This document shows, piece after piece, positions 1-8,034 of a stretch of 32,119 nucleotides of DNA. The first letter of the stretch is position 1. Every line of letters starts with the position of its first letter. The notes under the pieces are model-generated. The model was not told the origin of the DNA, did not search any database, and saw nothing but the letters and a program-made list of their open reading frames with translations. The DNA is from an uncultured Clostridia bacterium (lineage in GTDB: Bacteria; Bacillota; Clostridia; Christensenellales; Borkfalkiaceae): contig CANQAX010000011.1 in the NCBI GenBank assembly GCA_947589235.1, positions 1 through 32,119 on the forward strand. Reading direction: 5' to 3'. Position numbers and translations under genes: made by a program.

Positions 1-48
1 ACTTGTGCGCCGCCTATAACGATTAGGGCTATGCCCGAAAATGAAATA

Positions 49-67
49 CCCCGCGTTTTACGCGGGG
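49..67. terminator. Short GC-rich hairpin, possible bidirectional terminator
   Basis: A perfect 7-bp stem (CCCCGCG / CGCGGGG) with a TTTTA loop lies about 90 bp past the stop of the SIR2 gene. Read on the minus strand it is followed by a T-rich but interrupted stretch (TATTTCATTTT), and on the plus strand by ATTATTATTTT. Neither is a clean T-run, so it may be a weak terminator used from either side. The remaining bases from 1 to 154 hold no gene I can support. Confidence 0.5.
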
Positions 68-154
68 ATTATTATTTTCCGAGGGTGACGAAATTCGTCG
101 GCGTAGGCGAAAAATTCAAAGAATGCCTTCGTTTTTGCGATATGGGGTGCGAAA

Positions 155-2599
155 TCAGCGGATGGAGATGAGATATCCGAGCAGCTGTTCGACCCTGTGC
201 TTGAGCTCCCTGTCGAGAAGGTCGGAATGCCGTTCGCGAAGGTTTCGCAAGAACCGCGAAATGCCGACGCTCCCCCTGTCCGTATCCGAGCGGTACTTGT
301 CGAGATTGTACGGGGAGTTCAGCGCGGCGGTCACCTGTTCGAGCGTCTCGTCCACCCTCTTGCGGTCGGAGAACCCCTCGACGACGCATTGTCCGCTCAA
401 CAGCGTCGCAACGGTGTACTGGATGTGCGACTGCGTGATGAGCAGATTTTCGTTCCCCTTCGCCTCATAGTCGGCGGTGACCATCGAGAAGGCGACCTTC
501 GCAAACTCGATGCCGTCCTTGATGTAGCGGAGCTTCTCCTCCCTTTCGCGGAGGACGTAGCTCATCTTGAGGCAGAGCTTGGCATATTGGTGCAGGAAGT
601 GGCAGCTCTCGGACAGGTACGGGCGGAGCGCCTTATAGATGCGCTCGATGAGGAAGAGCTGTCCGCCGAACTGCATGAAGATGCGGTTGATGGTGTCGAG
701 CATGATGTACTGTTTGCAGCGGCTCTCCGCCTCCTTCCGCCCGCCCGACGCCTCGAACTGCCGCTTGATGATGTACTCGTACGCCCCGACGATGGCGTCG
801 TAGTTTTTCTTGTTCGACGAATAGCTTCCCAGCTCGTGATACAGCCAATATTGCGCATTCAGAATGAACTTGACCGAGGCGTAATCGCCGTCCTTCTCGA
901 AGGAATACAAAAACTCCCGCTCGATGAACGGCTTGTACCGTTCGAGGACGGTGCCGAGCGTCTCCTCGAGGTTAAGGGTATTGACGTCCACCGAAGTGAG
1001 CCTGCCCTTGGTGGCGATGGCGATGAGAAAGACGAGCGTGTGCTTGTCCTCGATCACGAGGTTCCGCCCCGTGAACTGCGCGTCCTCCTTCTTCATCAGC
1101 TGTTCGGCGTTCACGAGGTTGTCGAGGATCGTCCTCTTTCCGCTCATGGCGGGGAACTTGCATGCGGGAAGGAGCCCGTTGATCCGCTTCGCCTCCGCCG
1201 CGCCGAGCTTGTCGCTCAAATTGTATTGGATGAAGTCGTCCGCCGCGACTTCCCCCTCCTTCGTCTTCCACTCCATGATGCCGAGAAGGTCGACGTCGCT
1301 GCGGCTCAAGGCGACGACGACGTTGCTGCGGTTCGCCTTGAGTTCCTTCGTGCTCAAAAGAACCCGTTCAAACTGCTTTTCGGTGAGGACGCCCGTGTCG
1401 AAGATGATGACGCTGTTCTCCTTTTTGAGGAGCTTGTCGAGCGCGGGGTCGTTGAGCTCGGTCGTCGAGTTGAAGAAGTAGACGGAGCGGTCGTGAATGC
1501 CGTTTCCGAGCGCATACAGGAGGAAGGACTTGCCCGAGATGCTCCGCCCGAAGATGAGGTGGAGCTTGTTCTCCCCGATGTTCTTCAGAATTTCCCCCGC
1601 GAGGTCGCGCTCGATGAAGTAGTACGGGAGCGAGATGACGTGCTCCGCCGTGTTCACGGGCGAGAAGCCGTAGTAGAACATCTGCGCATTGAGGCCGTCG
1701 TAGCGGTCGAGGCGGCGGACGGGAAAGTTGTGGAACTTTTCGATGTCGTCGGTGGAGATCCTCTGCGACTCCCTTCCCGCGGCGGCGATCTTCTCGTAGA
1801 GCTCGGCATAGCTCTGAAAGAGAATGACGTCCGTCACGCCGTATGCCTTGAGCTTGGAGACCGTGAAGCCGTCGGGCCTCGTCACCGTGCAATAGTAAAC
1901 GCGGCTGTAATTGAGCTCCTCCTTCTTCTCGTTCCGCAGAATGTCGGCGGTGAGAAGGTCCGCCTCGCTGTCGAGGCTGCACCCGACGATGAGGATGTTG
2001 GAGTGGGTGAAGTCGTGCCGCAGCTTCTCGAGGAGGGCGCCGTTGCTGTACAGGCTCATGGAGTACTCCTTGGACGTGAACACCTTCATCCCCTTCGGAT
2101 ATTTGAGGAGATGTTCGATGTCGCCGTGCAGCTTGATGACGCACCGCTCGTCGCGGAAAATTTCCTTGGAGACCTCGTTCCCGGGAAGGATCACGCACTT
2201 ATAGGGGCTGTTGCGCTCGATGGCGTCGTCGATGTTGAGCGTGTAGATGTACGGCCAGTTGAGGTCGAGAAACGCCTTCTTCGCCCCGTCGAGCTCCGCC
2301 CGCGAGAAGTTGTCGCGGTAGAACGCGCGGCGGACGCTCTCCTTCACCGCCTCGTCGTCCTCGTACACCTGACAGAGGTCGGAAAAACTGCATGTGGCGA
2401 GTTTCTCCCTGCTGTACTCCTGCCCGCCCGCGAGAATGGCTTCCGTCATGTGCTTGCGGTATGCCTTCCCGTCGGGAACGCGCCCGCCGTATGCCTTGCC
2501 GCCGCACGAAAATCCGCTCCCGAGAACGGGGATCAGGGACTGCTGCTGAAAGGCATGGACGAGCTGTGAATAGACTTCGTCCGCCGTCACGATGTTCAT
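155..2599 (-). CDS. SIR2-like domain fused to STAND-type P-loop NTPase; probable anti-phage defence protein
   Basis: The 814-residue protein begins with a SIR2-like domain: VLGSGFS (25-31), TLNIDD (120-125), KLHGD with the usual catalytic histidine (H158), and IVGCSLD (204-210). A P-loop ATPase follows, with Walker A GRSISGKS (351-358) and a Walker-B-like SVIIFD (396-401). About 400 mostly helical residues come next and would suit a sensor or repeat region. In known systems (Avs5-type SIR2-STAND proteins, DSR, Thoeris ThsA) SIR2 domains destroy NAD+ once phage is sensed, and STAND modules oligomerise on activation. I infer the same role here. An in-frame ATG lies 54 codons upstream, but the start at 2599 has GGAGGAAGAAC directly before it, and the promoter at 2630-2658 would lie inside the longer form. 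The gene stands alone, convergent with nothing visible and divergent from the sensor kinase. The domain calls are firm; the defence role is inferred from the family. Confidence 0.85.
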   Translation of the reverse strand: MNIVTADEVYSQLVHAFQQQSLIPVLGSGFSCGGKAYGGRVPDGKAYRKHMTEAILAGGQEYSREKLATCSFSDLCQVYEDDEAVKESVRRAFYRDNFSRAELDGAKKAFLDLNWPYIYTLNIDDAIERNSPYKCVILPGNEVSKEIFRDERCVIKLHGDIEHLLKYPKGMKVFTSKEYSMSLYSNGALLEKLRHDFTHSNILIVGCSLDSEADLLTADILRNEKKEELNYSRVYYCTVTRPDGFTVSKLKAYGVTDVILFQSYAELYEKIAAAGRESQRISTDDIEKFHNFPVRRLDRYDGLNAQMFYYGFSPVNTAEHVISLPYYFIERDLAGEILKNIGENKLHLIFGRSISGKSFLLYALGNGIHDRSVYFFNSTTELNDPALDKLLKKENSVIIFDTGVLTEKQFERVLLSTKELKANRSNVVVALSRSDVDLLGIMEWKTKEGEVAADDFIQYNLSDKLGAAEAKRINGLLPACKFPAMSGKRTILDNLVNAEQLMKKEDAQFTGRNLVIEDKHTLVFLIAIATKGRLTSVDVNTLNLEETLGTVLERYKPFIEREFLYSFEKDGDYASVKFILNAQYWLYHELGSYSSNKKNYDAIVGAYEYIIKRQFEASGGRKEAESRCKQYIMLDTINRIFMQFGGQLFLIERIYKALRPYLSESCHFLHQYAKLCLKMSYVLREREEKLRYIKDGIEFAKVAFSMVTADYEAKGNENLLITQSHIQYTVATLLSGQCVVEGFSDRKRVDETLEQVTAALNSPYNLDKYRSDTDRGSVGISRFLRNLRERHSDLLDRELKHRVEQLLGYLISIR

Positions 2600-2629
2600 G
2601 TTCTTCCTCCGTGTTTCGTTTTCCTCTCT

Positions 2630-2658
2630 ATTATAGCGGAAATGCGCGAAAAAAGCAA
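2630..2658 (-). promoter_or_regulatory. Promoter of the SIR2-NTPase gene
   Basis: On the minus strand there is TTGCTT, a 17-bp spacer, then a perfect TATAAT (2630-2635). It lies about 30 bp before the ATG at 2599, with a GGAGGAAGAA ribosome site in between. This placement supports the shorter start of the gene. Confidence 0.8.
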
Positions 2659-2705
2659 CCGTTCGGGAAAATGCGGGCAGAAAGGCGGCAGTGCGGGTCT
2701 GCCTG

Positions 2706-2739
2706 CGGAAATTTCCGAAAAAAGGGCGCGCTTTTTCGG
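2706..2739. promoter_or_regulatory. Paired palindromes between divergent promoters, possible operator
   Basis: The space between the two divergent promoters contains a perfect 12-bp palindrome, CGGAAATTTCCG (2706-2717). Overlapping it is an inverted repeat, CCGAAAAA (2715-2722) with TTTTTCGG (2732-2739), ending 8 bp before the -35 box of the sensor-kinase promoter. A regulator or response-regulator site is a reasonable guess, but chance in GC-rich sequence is possible. Confidence 0.35.
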
Positions 2740-2747
2740 GGATTCGA

Positions 2748-2776
2748 TTGATTTTTGCCATGACTTATGGTAGAAT
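2748..2776 (+). promoter_or_regulatory. Promoter of the sensor kinase / binding protein pair
   Basis: TTGATT (2748-2753), a 17-bp spacer and TAGAAT (2771-2776) form a good sigma-A type promoter. It sits 56 bp before the kinase ATG and leaves a normal leader with a GGAAG ribosome site just upstream of the start. Confidence 0.7.
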
Positions 2777-2832
2777 GGTGAAAGGGTCGCCCCATAGGGG
2801 CGGCGTATCCCCGAAGGAGCCTCGGAAGATCC

Positions 2833-5808
2833 ATGAAAGCTTGGGTCAAAAATACGATACTCGCGGTCTTGCTCGCGGTCTCGCTCGCCGCCGTCATTGC
2901 AATCGGCGTCGGCTATTTCAACTTCATCTCGCAGCGCATCTTCGACGACAGCACCGTGCACCTCCGCGAGATCTACGATCAGGTCAACCGCTCCTTCGGC
3001 GCCTACATCGAGAAAAACTGGAGCCTTCTGCGCAGCTGGGGCAACTACTTCACCCTCGCAGATGAAACGGTCTCCGACGAAGTGATCGCCGAATTCATCG
3101 ACGACGAAAAGGAAAACTGGGGCTTCACCGAATTTTACTTCATCGACGGGGAGAAGAACTACCACACCCCGCGCGGCGAGACGGGCACGGTCGAACTCAC
3201 CGACGCGTGGAATATCCTAAAGGACGGCGGCGCCGTCATGACGAGCGAATCGATGCCGACGCCCAACGGCGAGGAGGACCTCACCGTCTTTGCCGTGCCC
3301 ATGCAGGGCACCTATGCCGAATTTTCGTTCGAGGCGGTCGCCATCGGATACCGCAACCCCGACATCTCCAAGACGTTGAATGCGGACGCCTTCTCGGGGA
3401 AATCGCAGTGCTTCGTGACCTATGACGACGGGCGCGTCCTCTTCAGCACGCAGTCCGAAAACGTGTTCTCCAACTACCTCACCTACCTCGAAGGCGTCTC
3501 CGACCTCGACGGCGAGACGCTCGCGAAGATCCGCTCCGACTGGGCTCGCGGCGAATGGGACGGCGGGAGCAGCAGCGTCATCCGGTGCGAGATCGGCGGC
3601 GAGGAATACCTCATCCTCTATCAGCGCATCGACTATCCGAGCCAGCATGCCGAGGACCCCGTGTTCATCCTCTTGAGCGCCGTCCCGCAGAGCGAAGTCA
3701 GCGCGGGATTTCTGAAGGTCCAGCAGGCGACGATGCGGGTGCTCATCATCATCTTCGCCATCATCGCCGTCGCCGTCCTCTCCGTGCTCATCGTCCGCAT
3801 CTACAGCCAGTCGCGCAAGAGCAAGGCGGAGCTGCAATACCGTAACCGCATGTTCGACGTGCTCTCGAATAACGTCGACGACATCTTCCTGCTTCTCGAC
3901 CCCGAGCGGCAGAACGTCGACTACATCAGCCCCAACGTCGAGCGGCTCCTCGGCATTCCCTTAAAGGACGTCCGCGCCAACATCCGCGACATGGCGAAGT
4001 GCGCCGTCGACTACAACATCATCGTGCCGCAGCAGGAGCTCGACGAGATCCCCATGAACGGCAACAAGCATTGGGAATGCGAATACATGCACCAAAAGAC
4101 GGGCGAACGCCATTGGTACCGCGTCACCATCTACCACATGAGCATTCAGGGCGTCAAAAAGTACATCGTCGTCATGTCCGACCGCACGCTCGAGCAGCAG
4201 ATGAACCAGAAGTTGCAGGAAGCGCTCGCGGCGGCGAAGAGCGCGAACGAGGCGAAGAGCAACTTCCTCTCGAACATGTCGCACGACATCCGCACCCCCA
4301 TGAACGCCATCGTCGGCTTCTCCGTGCTCCTCGAAAAGGACGCCGACCAAGCGGAGAAAGTGCGCGAATACACGCGCAAGATCATGGCGTCGAGCCATCA
4401 CCTGCTCTCGCTCATCAACGACGTGCTCGACATGAGCAAGATCGAGAGCGGAAAGACCTCCCTCAACGTGGACAAGTTCAGCCTGCCCGAGCTCCTCGAC
4501 GAGCTCGACACCATCATCATGCCGCAGGCGAAGGCGAAGAAGCAGGACCTCTCCGTCCATGTGAGCGGCATCCAGCACGAGCAGGTCCTCGGCGACCGCC
4601 TGCGCCTCAACCAGATCCTCATCAATCTCCTCTCCAATGCCGTGAAATACACGCCCGAGGGGGGAAAGATCAAGTTCTCGGTGACCGAGCTCGAGGCGCC
4701 CTCGCCGCAGTATGCGAAGCTCCGCTTCACCGTGCGCGACAACGGGATCGGCATGAGCGAGGAATTCCAAAAGCAGGTATTCCAGCCCTTCAGCCGCGAG
4801 ATAAACTCCGTCACCAACAAGATACAGGGCACGGGGCTCGGCATGGCGATCACCAAGAATCTCGTCGACCTCATGGGCGGCATTATAACGGTGGAGAGCG
4901 AGCTCGGCGCGGGCTCCGCATTCACCGTCGAGCTCTCCTTCATGCTCCCCGAAAGCGAGGAGGCGGACGCGTGGTTCCGCCACAAGGTCACGCGGCTGCT
5001 CGTCGCGGACGACGAGGAGGACATCTGCCTCAACATCCGTGATATGATGCACGACACGGGCGTGGACGTCTCCTACGTCTTGGACGGCGACGCCGCCGTG
5101 GAACGCGCGGTCACGGCGCACCGCAACGGGGAGGACTACCACGTCATTCTGCTCGACTGGAAGATGCCCGGAAAAGACGGCATCGAGACGGCGCGCGCCA
5201 TCCGCGAGAAGGTCGGGCACGACGTCCCCATCCTCGTCCTCACCTCGTACGACTGGAGCGAGATCGAGGCGGACGCGCGGAAGGCGGGCATCAACGCCTT
5301 CATGCCCAAGCCCTTCTTCACCTCGACGTTCTGGCACACCATCAAGCCGCTGTTCGTGAAGGAGGAGGCGAAGAGCGCCCTCCCCGCGGGGGACGTCATG
5401 AAGGGGCGGCACTTCCTCGTCGCCGAGGACAACGAGCTCAACGCCGAGATCCTCACCGAGATGCTCGGGATCGAGGGCGCGACGTGCGACGTCGCGACGG
5501 ACGGGAAGGAGGCGCTCGAGCGGTTCGAGGCGTCCGACCCCGGACAGTATGACATGATCTTGATGGACGTGCAGATGCCCGTCATGAACGGATACGAGGC
5601 GACGCGGGCGATCCGCGCCTCCTCCCACCCCCGCGCCAAGGACATTCCCATCGTCGCCATGACGGCGAACACCTTTGCCGAGGACGTCAAGACCGCGCTC
5701 GAGGCGGGCATGAACGGGCACCTCGCAAAGCCCATCGACATGACGGCGGTCCGCGCGACGGTCGGGCAGCTGCTCGGAACAAAAGACGAAACGGGTGACG
5801 TGCAATGA
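2833..5808 (+). CDS. Hybrid sensor histidine kinase with two receiver domains
   Basis: The 991-residue protein has a membrane helix near 7-29, an extracytoplasmic sensor region of about 270 residues, a second helix near 301-322, a PAS-like domain (about 340-455), and the kinase core. The H box NMSHDIRTP puts the phosphorylated histidine at 484, N602 is in the N box (LLSNAVKY), and VRDNGIGM and GTGLGMAI are the nucleotide-binding G boxes. Two receiver domains follow, with phospho-acceptor aspartates D775 (LLDWKMPG) and D912 (LMDVQMPV) and the conserved lysines in MPKP and LAKP. There is no output domain and no separate regulator in the window, so the final partner is unknown; a histidine phosphotransfer protein elsewhere is possible. 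The stop overlaps the next start (ATGA), so the kinase and the binding lipoprotein are translated together. This suggests the lipoprotein presents a ligand to the sensor region. Confidence 0.93.
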   Translation: MKAWVKNTILAVLLAVSLAAVIAIGVGYFNFISQRIFDDSTVHLREIYDQVNRSFGAYIEKNWSLLRSWGNYFTLADETVSDEVIAEFIDDEKENWGFTEFYFIDGEKNYHTPRGETGTVELTDAWNILKDGGAVMTSESMPTPNGEEDLTVFAVPMQGTYAEFSFEAVAIGYRNPDISKTLNADAFSGKSQCFVTYDDGRVLFSTQSENVFSNYLTYLEGVSDLDGETLAKIRSDWARGEWDGGSSSVIRCEIGGEEYLILYQRIDYPSQHAEDPVFILLSAVPQSEVSAGFLKVQQATMRVLIIIFAIIAVAVLSVLIVRIYSQSRKSKAELQYRNRMFDVLSNNVDDIFLLLDPERQNVDYISPNVERLLGIPLKDVRANIRDMAKCAVDYNIIVPQQELDEIPMNGNKHWECEYMHQKTGERHWYRVTIYHMSIQGVKKYIVVMSDRTLEQQMNQKLQEALAAAKSANEAKSNFLSNMSHDIRTPMNAIVGFSVLLEKDADQAEKVREYTRKIMASSHHLLSLINDVLDMSKIESGKTSLNVDKFSLPELLDELDTIIMPQAKAKKQDLSVHVSGIQHEQVLGDRLRLNQILINLLSNAVKYTPEGGKIKFSVTELEAPSPQYAKLRFTVRDNGIGMSEEFQKQVFQPFSREINSVTNKIQGTGLGMAITKNLVDLMGGIITVESELGAGSAFTVELSFMLPESEEADAWFRHKVTRLLVADDEEDICLNIRDMMHDTGVDVSYVLDGDAAVERAVTAHRNGEDYHVILLDWKMPGKDGIETARAIREKVGHDVPILVLTSYDWSEIEADARKAGINAFMPKPFFTSTFWHTIKPLFVKEEAKSALPAGDVMKGRHFLVAEDNELNAEILTEMLGIEGATCDVATDGKEALERFEASDPGQYDMILMDVQMPVMNGYEATRAIRASSHPRAKDIPIVAMTANTFAEDVKTALEAGMNGHLAKPIDMTAVRATVGQLLGTKDETGDVQ

Positions 5809-7052
5809 AGAAGTGCGTATTTTTGACGGTTCCCATCTTTGCGGCTTCCCTCATGTTCGGCGCGTGCAAGGGGCTCGACCCCAATGCCGTGACGATCATG
5901 GGCAGGGAGAGCGACCTCTCCAAGACGTACATGACCCGCATCTTCGACCGCTACAAGGAAGTGACGGGGAACAACCTCAACATCATCTCGTATGAGGACT
6001 CCGAGTTCGAGACGTCCGCCCTCAAGGCATTCTCCAAGGGGAACGCGCCCGATATCCTCCTCCACTTCCACAACTCCGATCTGAGCCGCTTCGACCCGAA
6101 CGATTTCTACGACCTCAGTGGCGAGGAGTGGGTCTCCGACCTCACGGAGAGCGCCCTCGAGTACAGCACGAATGCGGAGGGCACGCTGCTCGGGCTCCCC
6201 TTCTGGGAGAGCTCCGTCTCGGGCTGCTACTACAACAAGACGCTCATCGAGGGGCTGGGACTCAACGTCCCCTGCACATCGCAATCCAACTTCAACAGCC
6301 TGTGCGCCGCGCTCAAGACGGCGGGACGCACCCCCATTTGCTGGCCCGCAAATTGCGCGTGGATGTTCCAGTTCGCGCTTGACCCCGTGTTTGCCGATGA
6401 CCCCGAACTCCTCGAACGCCTCAATGGCAACGAGACTTCCTACTCCGAGATAGGGGCGGTGACGGACGCGGTCGAGTGGATCGCTTCCGCATACAGCAGG
6501 GGCTGGTTCGGCTCGGACAGCCTCGATACGGGTTGGAACGAGATCAGCGGCAAGCTCAACTCGGGCGAGGCGGCGATGATCTTCATCTGGGACACGTGGT
6601 TCTACACCGACTTCGAGGAGGGCAGGTACACGAAGGACGACTTCGCCCTCATGCCCGTGTTCATGAACACCGCTCCCGGGGGGACGTACGAGGGCGGAAA
6701 CCTCAACATGATGATGGTGAACAAGGACAGCGACAAGCTCGAAAAGACGCTCGAGTTCCTCCGCTTCTGCGCGACGCCCGAGCACTACAATGAGGCGTTC
6801 AGCGGGATCCCCACCGTGAGCGTGTTCAAGGGGCAGACGACGAACATTCAGTCCAAGATGGTCACGGAAGCCGCCGAATCCATCCGCTTGAGGGAGCGCG
6901 TCTCGACCGCCTCGACGAAGATCCGCGGGTACAGCCAAGACGACATGGCGGAGGCGATCCGCCGACTGTTCCGCGGGAAGACAACCGCGGCGGAATGCGT
7001 GCGGGAAATGGAAGCGTCGCGGCTGCGCGAATCCGCCGCCGATCGGGATTAG
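5805..7052 (+). CDS. Extracellular solute-binding lipoprotein (sugar-type), coupled to the sensor kinase
   Basis: The 415-residue product starts with a lipoprotein-like signal (MKKCVFLTVPIFAASLMFGAC), with the likely lipidated cysteine at 21 although the lipobox is not textbook. The remainder looks like family 1 extracellular solute-binding proteins: an early TKxYMTRIFDRYKEVTG-like helix, GNAPDILLHF, LPFWESSVSGCYYNK, and the late hinge and EFLRFCATPEHYN region. Such proteins usually feed ABC importers, but no permease or ATPase gene is next to it. The start overlaps the kinase stop by four bases and the ribosome site is weak, so translation is probably coupled. I infer a sensing rather than a transport role. 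The ligand is unknown; a sugar is the default guess. It could still serve a transporter encoded elsewhere. Confidence 0.85.
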   Translation: MKKCVFLTVPIFAASLMFGACKGLDPNAVTIMGRESDLSKTYMTRIFDRYKEVTGNNLNIISYEDSEFETSALKAFSKGNAPDILLHFHNSDLSRFDPNDFYDLSGEEWVSDLTESALEYSTNAEGTLLGLPFWESSVSGCYYNKTLIEGLGLNVPCTSQSNFNSLCAALKTAGRTPICWPANCAWMFQFALDPVFADDPELLERLNGNETSYSEIGAVTDAVEWIASAYSRGWFGSDSLDTGWNEISGKLNSGEAAMIFIWDTWFYTDFEEGRYTKDDFALMPVFMNTAPGGTYEGGNLNMMMVNKDSDKLEKTLEFLRFCATPEHYNEAFSGIPTVSVFKGQTTNIQSKMVTEAAESIRLRERVSTASTKIRGYSQDDMAEAIRRLFRGKTTAAECVREMEASRLRESAADRD

Positions 7053-7055
7053 GTT

Positions 7056-7230
7056 GATTTGGATTTGACCGAAGATTCGGGAGATTCCCGCCGATTTGAA
7101 TTTGCCGTAGGTTTGGGCTTTCCCGTCGATTTGAATTTGCCCGATGAATTGGGAGATTCCCTCGAATTGGACTTGCCGTAGGTTTGGATTCGGTTGATTT
7201 GGATTTGCCGCCGATTTGAATGAAACTGCC
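7056..7230 (+). repeat. Degenerate 18-bp tandem repeat directly after the binding-protein gene
   Basis: About ten units of 14-19 bp (mostly 17-18) follow the pattern GATTTGAATTTGCCGTAG, starting three bases past the stop of the upstream gene. The units are AT-rich compared with their surroundings. No open frame with a ribosome site is associated. It lies in the 3' untranslated region of the kinase/binding-protein transcript, before the terminator. Confidence 0.7.
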
Positions 7231-7257
7231 GACATGGGGTAGAATTCCGAATATTGA

Positions 7258-7291
7258 AGCCGTCCGCACGGGCAATGCGGACGGCTTTTTT
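7258..7291 (+). terminator. Rho-independent terminator of the sensor kinase operon
   Basis: A perfect 11-bp stem (AGCCGTCCGCA / TGCGGACGGCT) with a 7-nt loop is followed directly by six T residues (7286-7291). It lies about 205 bp past the binding-protein stop and is the best terminator on the plus strand in the window. Confidence 0.88.
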
Positions 7292-7327
7292 GCGGTGTGC
7301 CATGAATTGTGAAAAATCCAGCCGCCG

Positions 7328-7483
7328 AAAGGCTTCCCCTTTCGCAAAGGGCGCCGTAGGCGTGCCTTGCGAAAGGGGAAGCTCCGCCGTACGGCGCTGA
7401 TGGGGATTGGTAAATATGCTCCCATCCCCATCCGTCACGGCTTATGCCGTGCCACCTTCCCCTTCCCGAGGAAGGGTAAGGCT
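7328..7483. repeat. Interspersed repeat family A, copy 1
   Basis: This element shares long stretches with 7845-7976, including GATGGGGATTGGTAAATATG and CCACCTTCCCCTTCCCGAGG. It carries several internal inverted repeats (CTTCCCCTTTCGCAA and its complement, CCGTCACGGC...GCCGTG, CTTCCC...GGAAGG). Copy 1 has roughly 24 extra bases in the first hairpin. It has no ribosome site or gene; short frames here are artefacts. Confidence 0.75.
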
Positions 7484-7512
7484 CAAAATAAGGAAGAGGG
7501 CGCGAACGCCCT

Positions 7513-7625
7513 GCGCGAAGTAGCGGAGCGTAGCGTAGTCGAGACATCTCAACCTTATTAACATGGTCGAAACCTCTCTGCGTTATTTTGCATAGATTTC
7601 TCGACTTCGCTCGAAATGACAGCCA
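7513..7625 (+). repeat. Interspersed repeat family B (GTCGAGACATCTCAACCTTA type), copy 1
   Basis: The element begins with AGTCGAGACATCTCAACCTT and ends with ATTTCTCGACTTCGCTCGAA, the two ends being imperfect inverted repeats of each other (TCGAGACAT...ATTTCTCGA). Related copies lie at 25464-25604 in the same orientation and 31699-31910 inverted. No gene is contained. Confidence 0.75.
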
Positions 7626-7700
7626 CCCGCAGTTCGCTCGCGTTATGCCCCCTCCATTGGAGGGGGGTAGGGGGTGGGAAAGAGGACGACGAAGTGAATG

Positions 7701-7829
7701 CCCACCCCCCGCCCTTGCGGGCGATTCGGCGGCAGGTACCGCCGCAAAGTCCGTCGCGCCTGCCAGCGCTCCTGTCGCGGTGCGCTCACAGCCCACTGGG
7801 CTGTTGAGCATGGTGCACCGCTCCACCCC
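7701..7829 (+). repeat. Interspersed repeat family C, diverged copy
   Basis: This stretch matches the 143-bp element at 25271 and 25636 with scattered substitutions; it shares CTCCTGTCGCGG, CACAGCCCACTGGGCTG and CCGCTCCACCCC. It contains small hairpins (CCCTTGCGGGC and CAGCCCACTGGGCTG). It is preceded by a palindromic CCCCCTCCATTGGAGGGGG (from about 7649). Between 7053 and 8034 I see only these repeats, the terminator and the stem-loop. Confidence 0.75.
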
Positions 7830-7844
7830 ATTTGGCACCCTACC

Positions 7845-7976
7845 AAAGGCTTCCCCTTTCGCAAAGGGGAAGCTGTCCCCGCAAGGGGACTGATGGGGAT
7901 TGGTAAATATGCTCCCATCCCCATCCGTCACGGCTTGCGCCGTGCCACCTTCCCCTTCCCGAGGAAGGGTAAGGCT
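7845..7976. repeat. Interspersed repeat family A, copy 2
   Basis: Second copy of the element at 7328-7483, in the same orientation and nearly identical in its last 90 bases. The first hairpin is compact here (CTTCCCCTTTCGCAAAGGGG). Confidence 0.75.
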
Positions 7977-7989
7977 TTCGCCCCTTTCC

Positions 7990-8028
7990 TCACGGAAATT
8001 CTTTTCCCAAAGAAAAGAATTTCCGTGA
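7990..8028. other. Perfect 17-bp stem-loop just past the 17 kb operon
   Basis: TCACGGAAATTCTTTTC (7990-8006) and its exact complement (8012-8028) are separated by five bases. The hairpin begins 7 bp beyond the last stop codon of the minus-strand operon. There is no T-run on either side, so it is not a standard intrinsic terminator. It may stabilise the 3' end of the long transcript or end it by another route. Confidence 0.7.
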
Positions 8029-8034
8029 ACATTT

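Noticed and set aside
197..2569. 790-residue plus-strand frame opposite the SIR2 gene
   Set aside because: Composition is rich in V, L, E, D and R with no motifs, and the minus strand carries clear SIR2 and P-loop signatures plus a promoter.
5136..7931. 931-residue minus-strand frame covering the binding-protein gene and the repeats
   Set aside because: It runs through interspersed repeats and the 18-bp array, and its lower part is antisense to the kinase receiver domains.
7328..7976. Insertion sequence or MITE
   Set aside because: No transposase frame, no clean terminal inverted repeats and no target duplications could be seen, so they are listed only as repeats.
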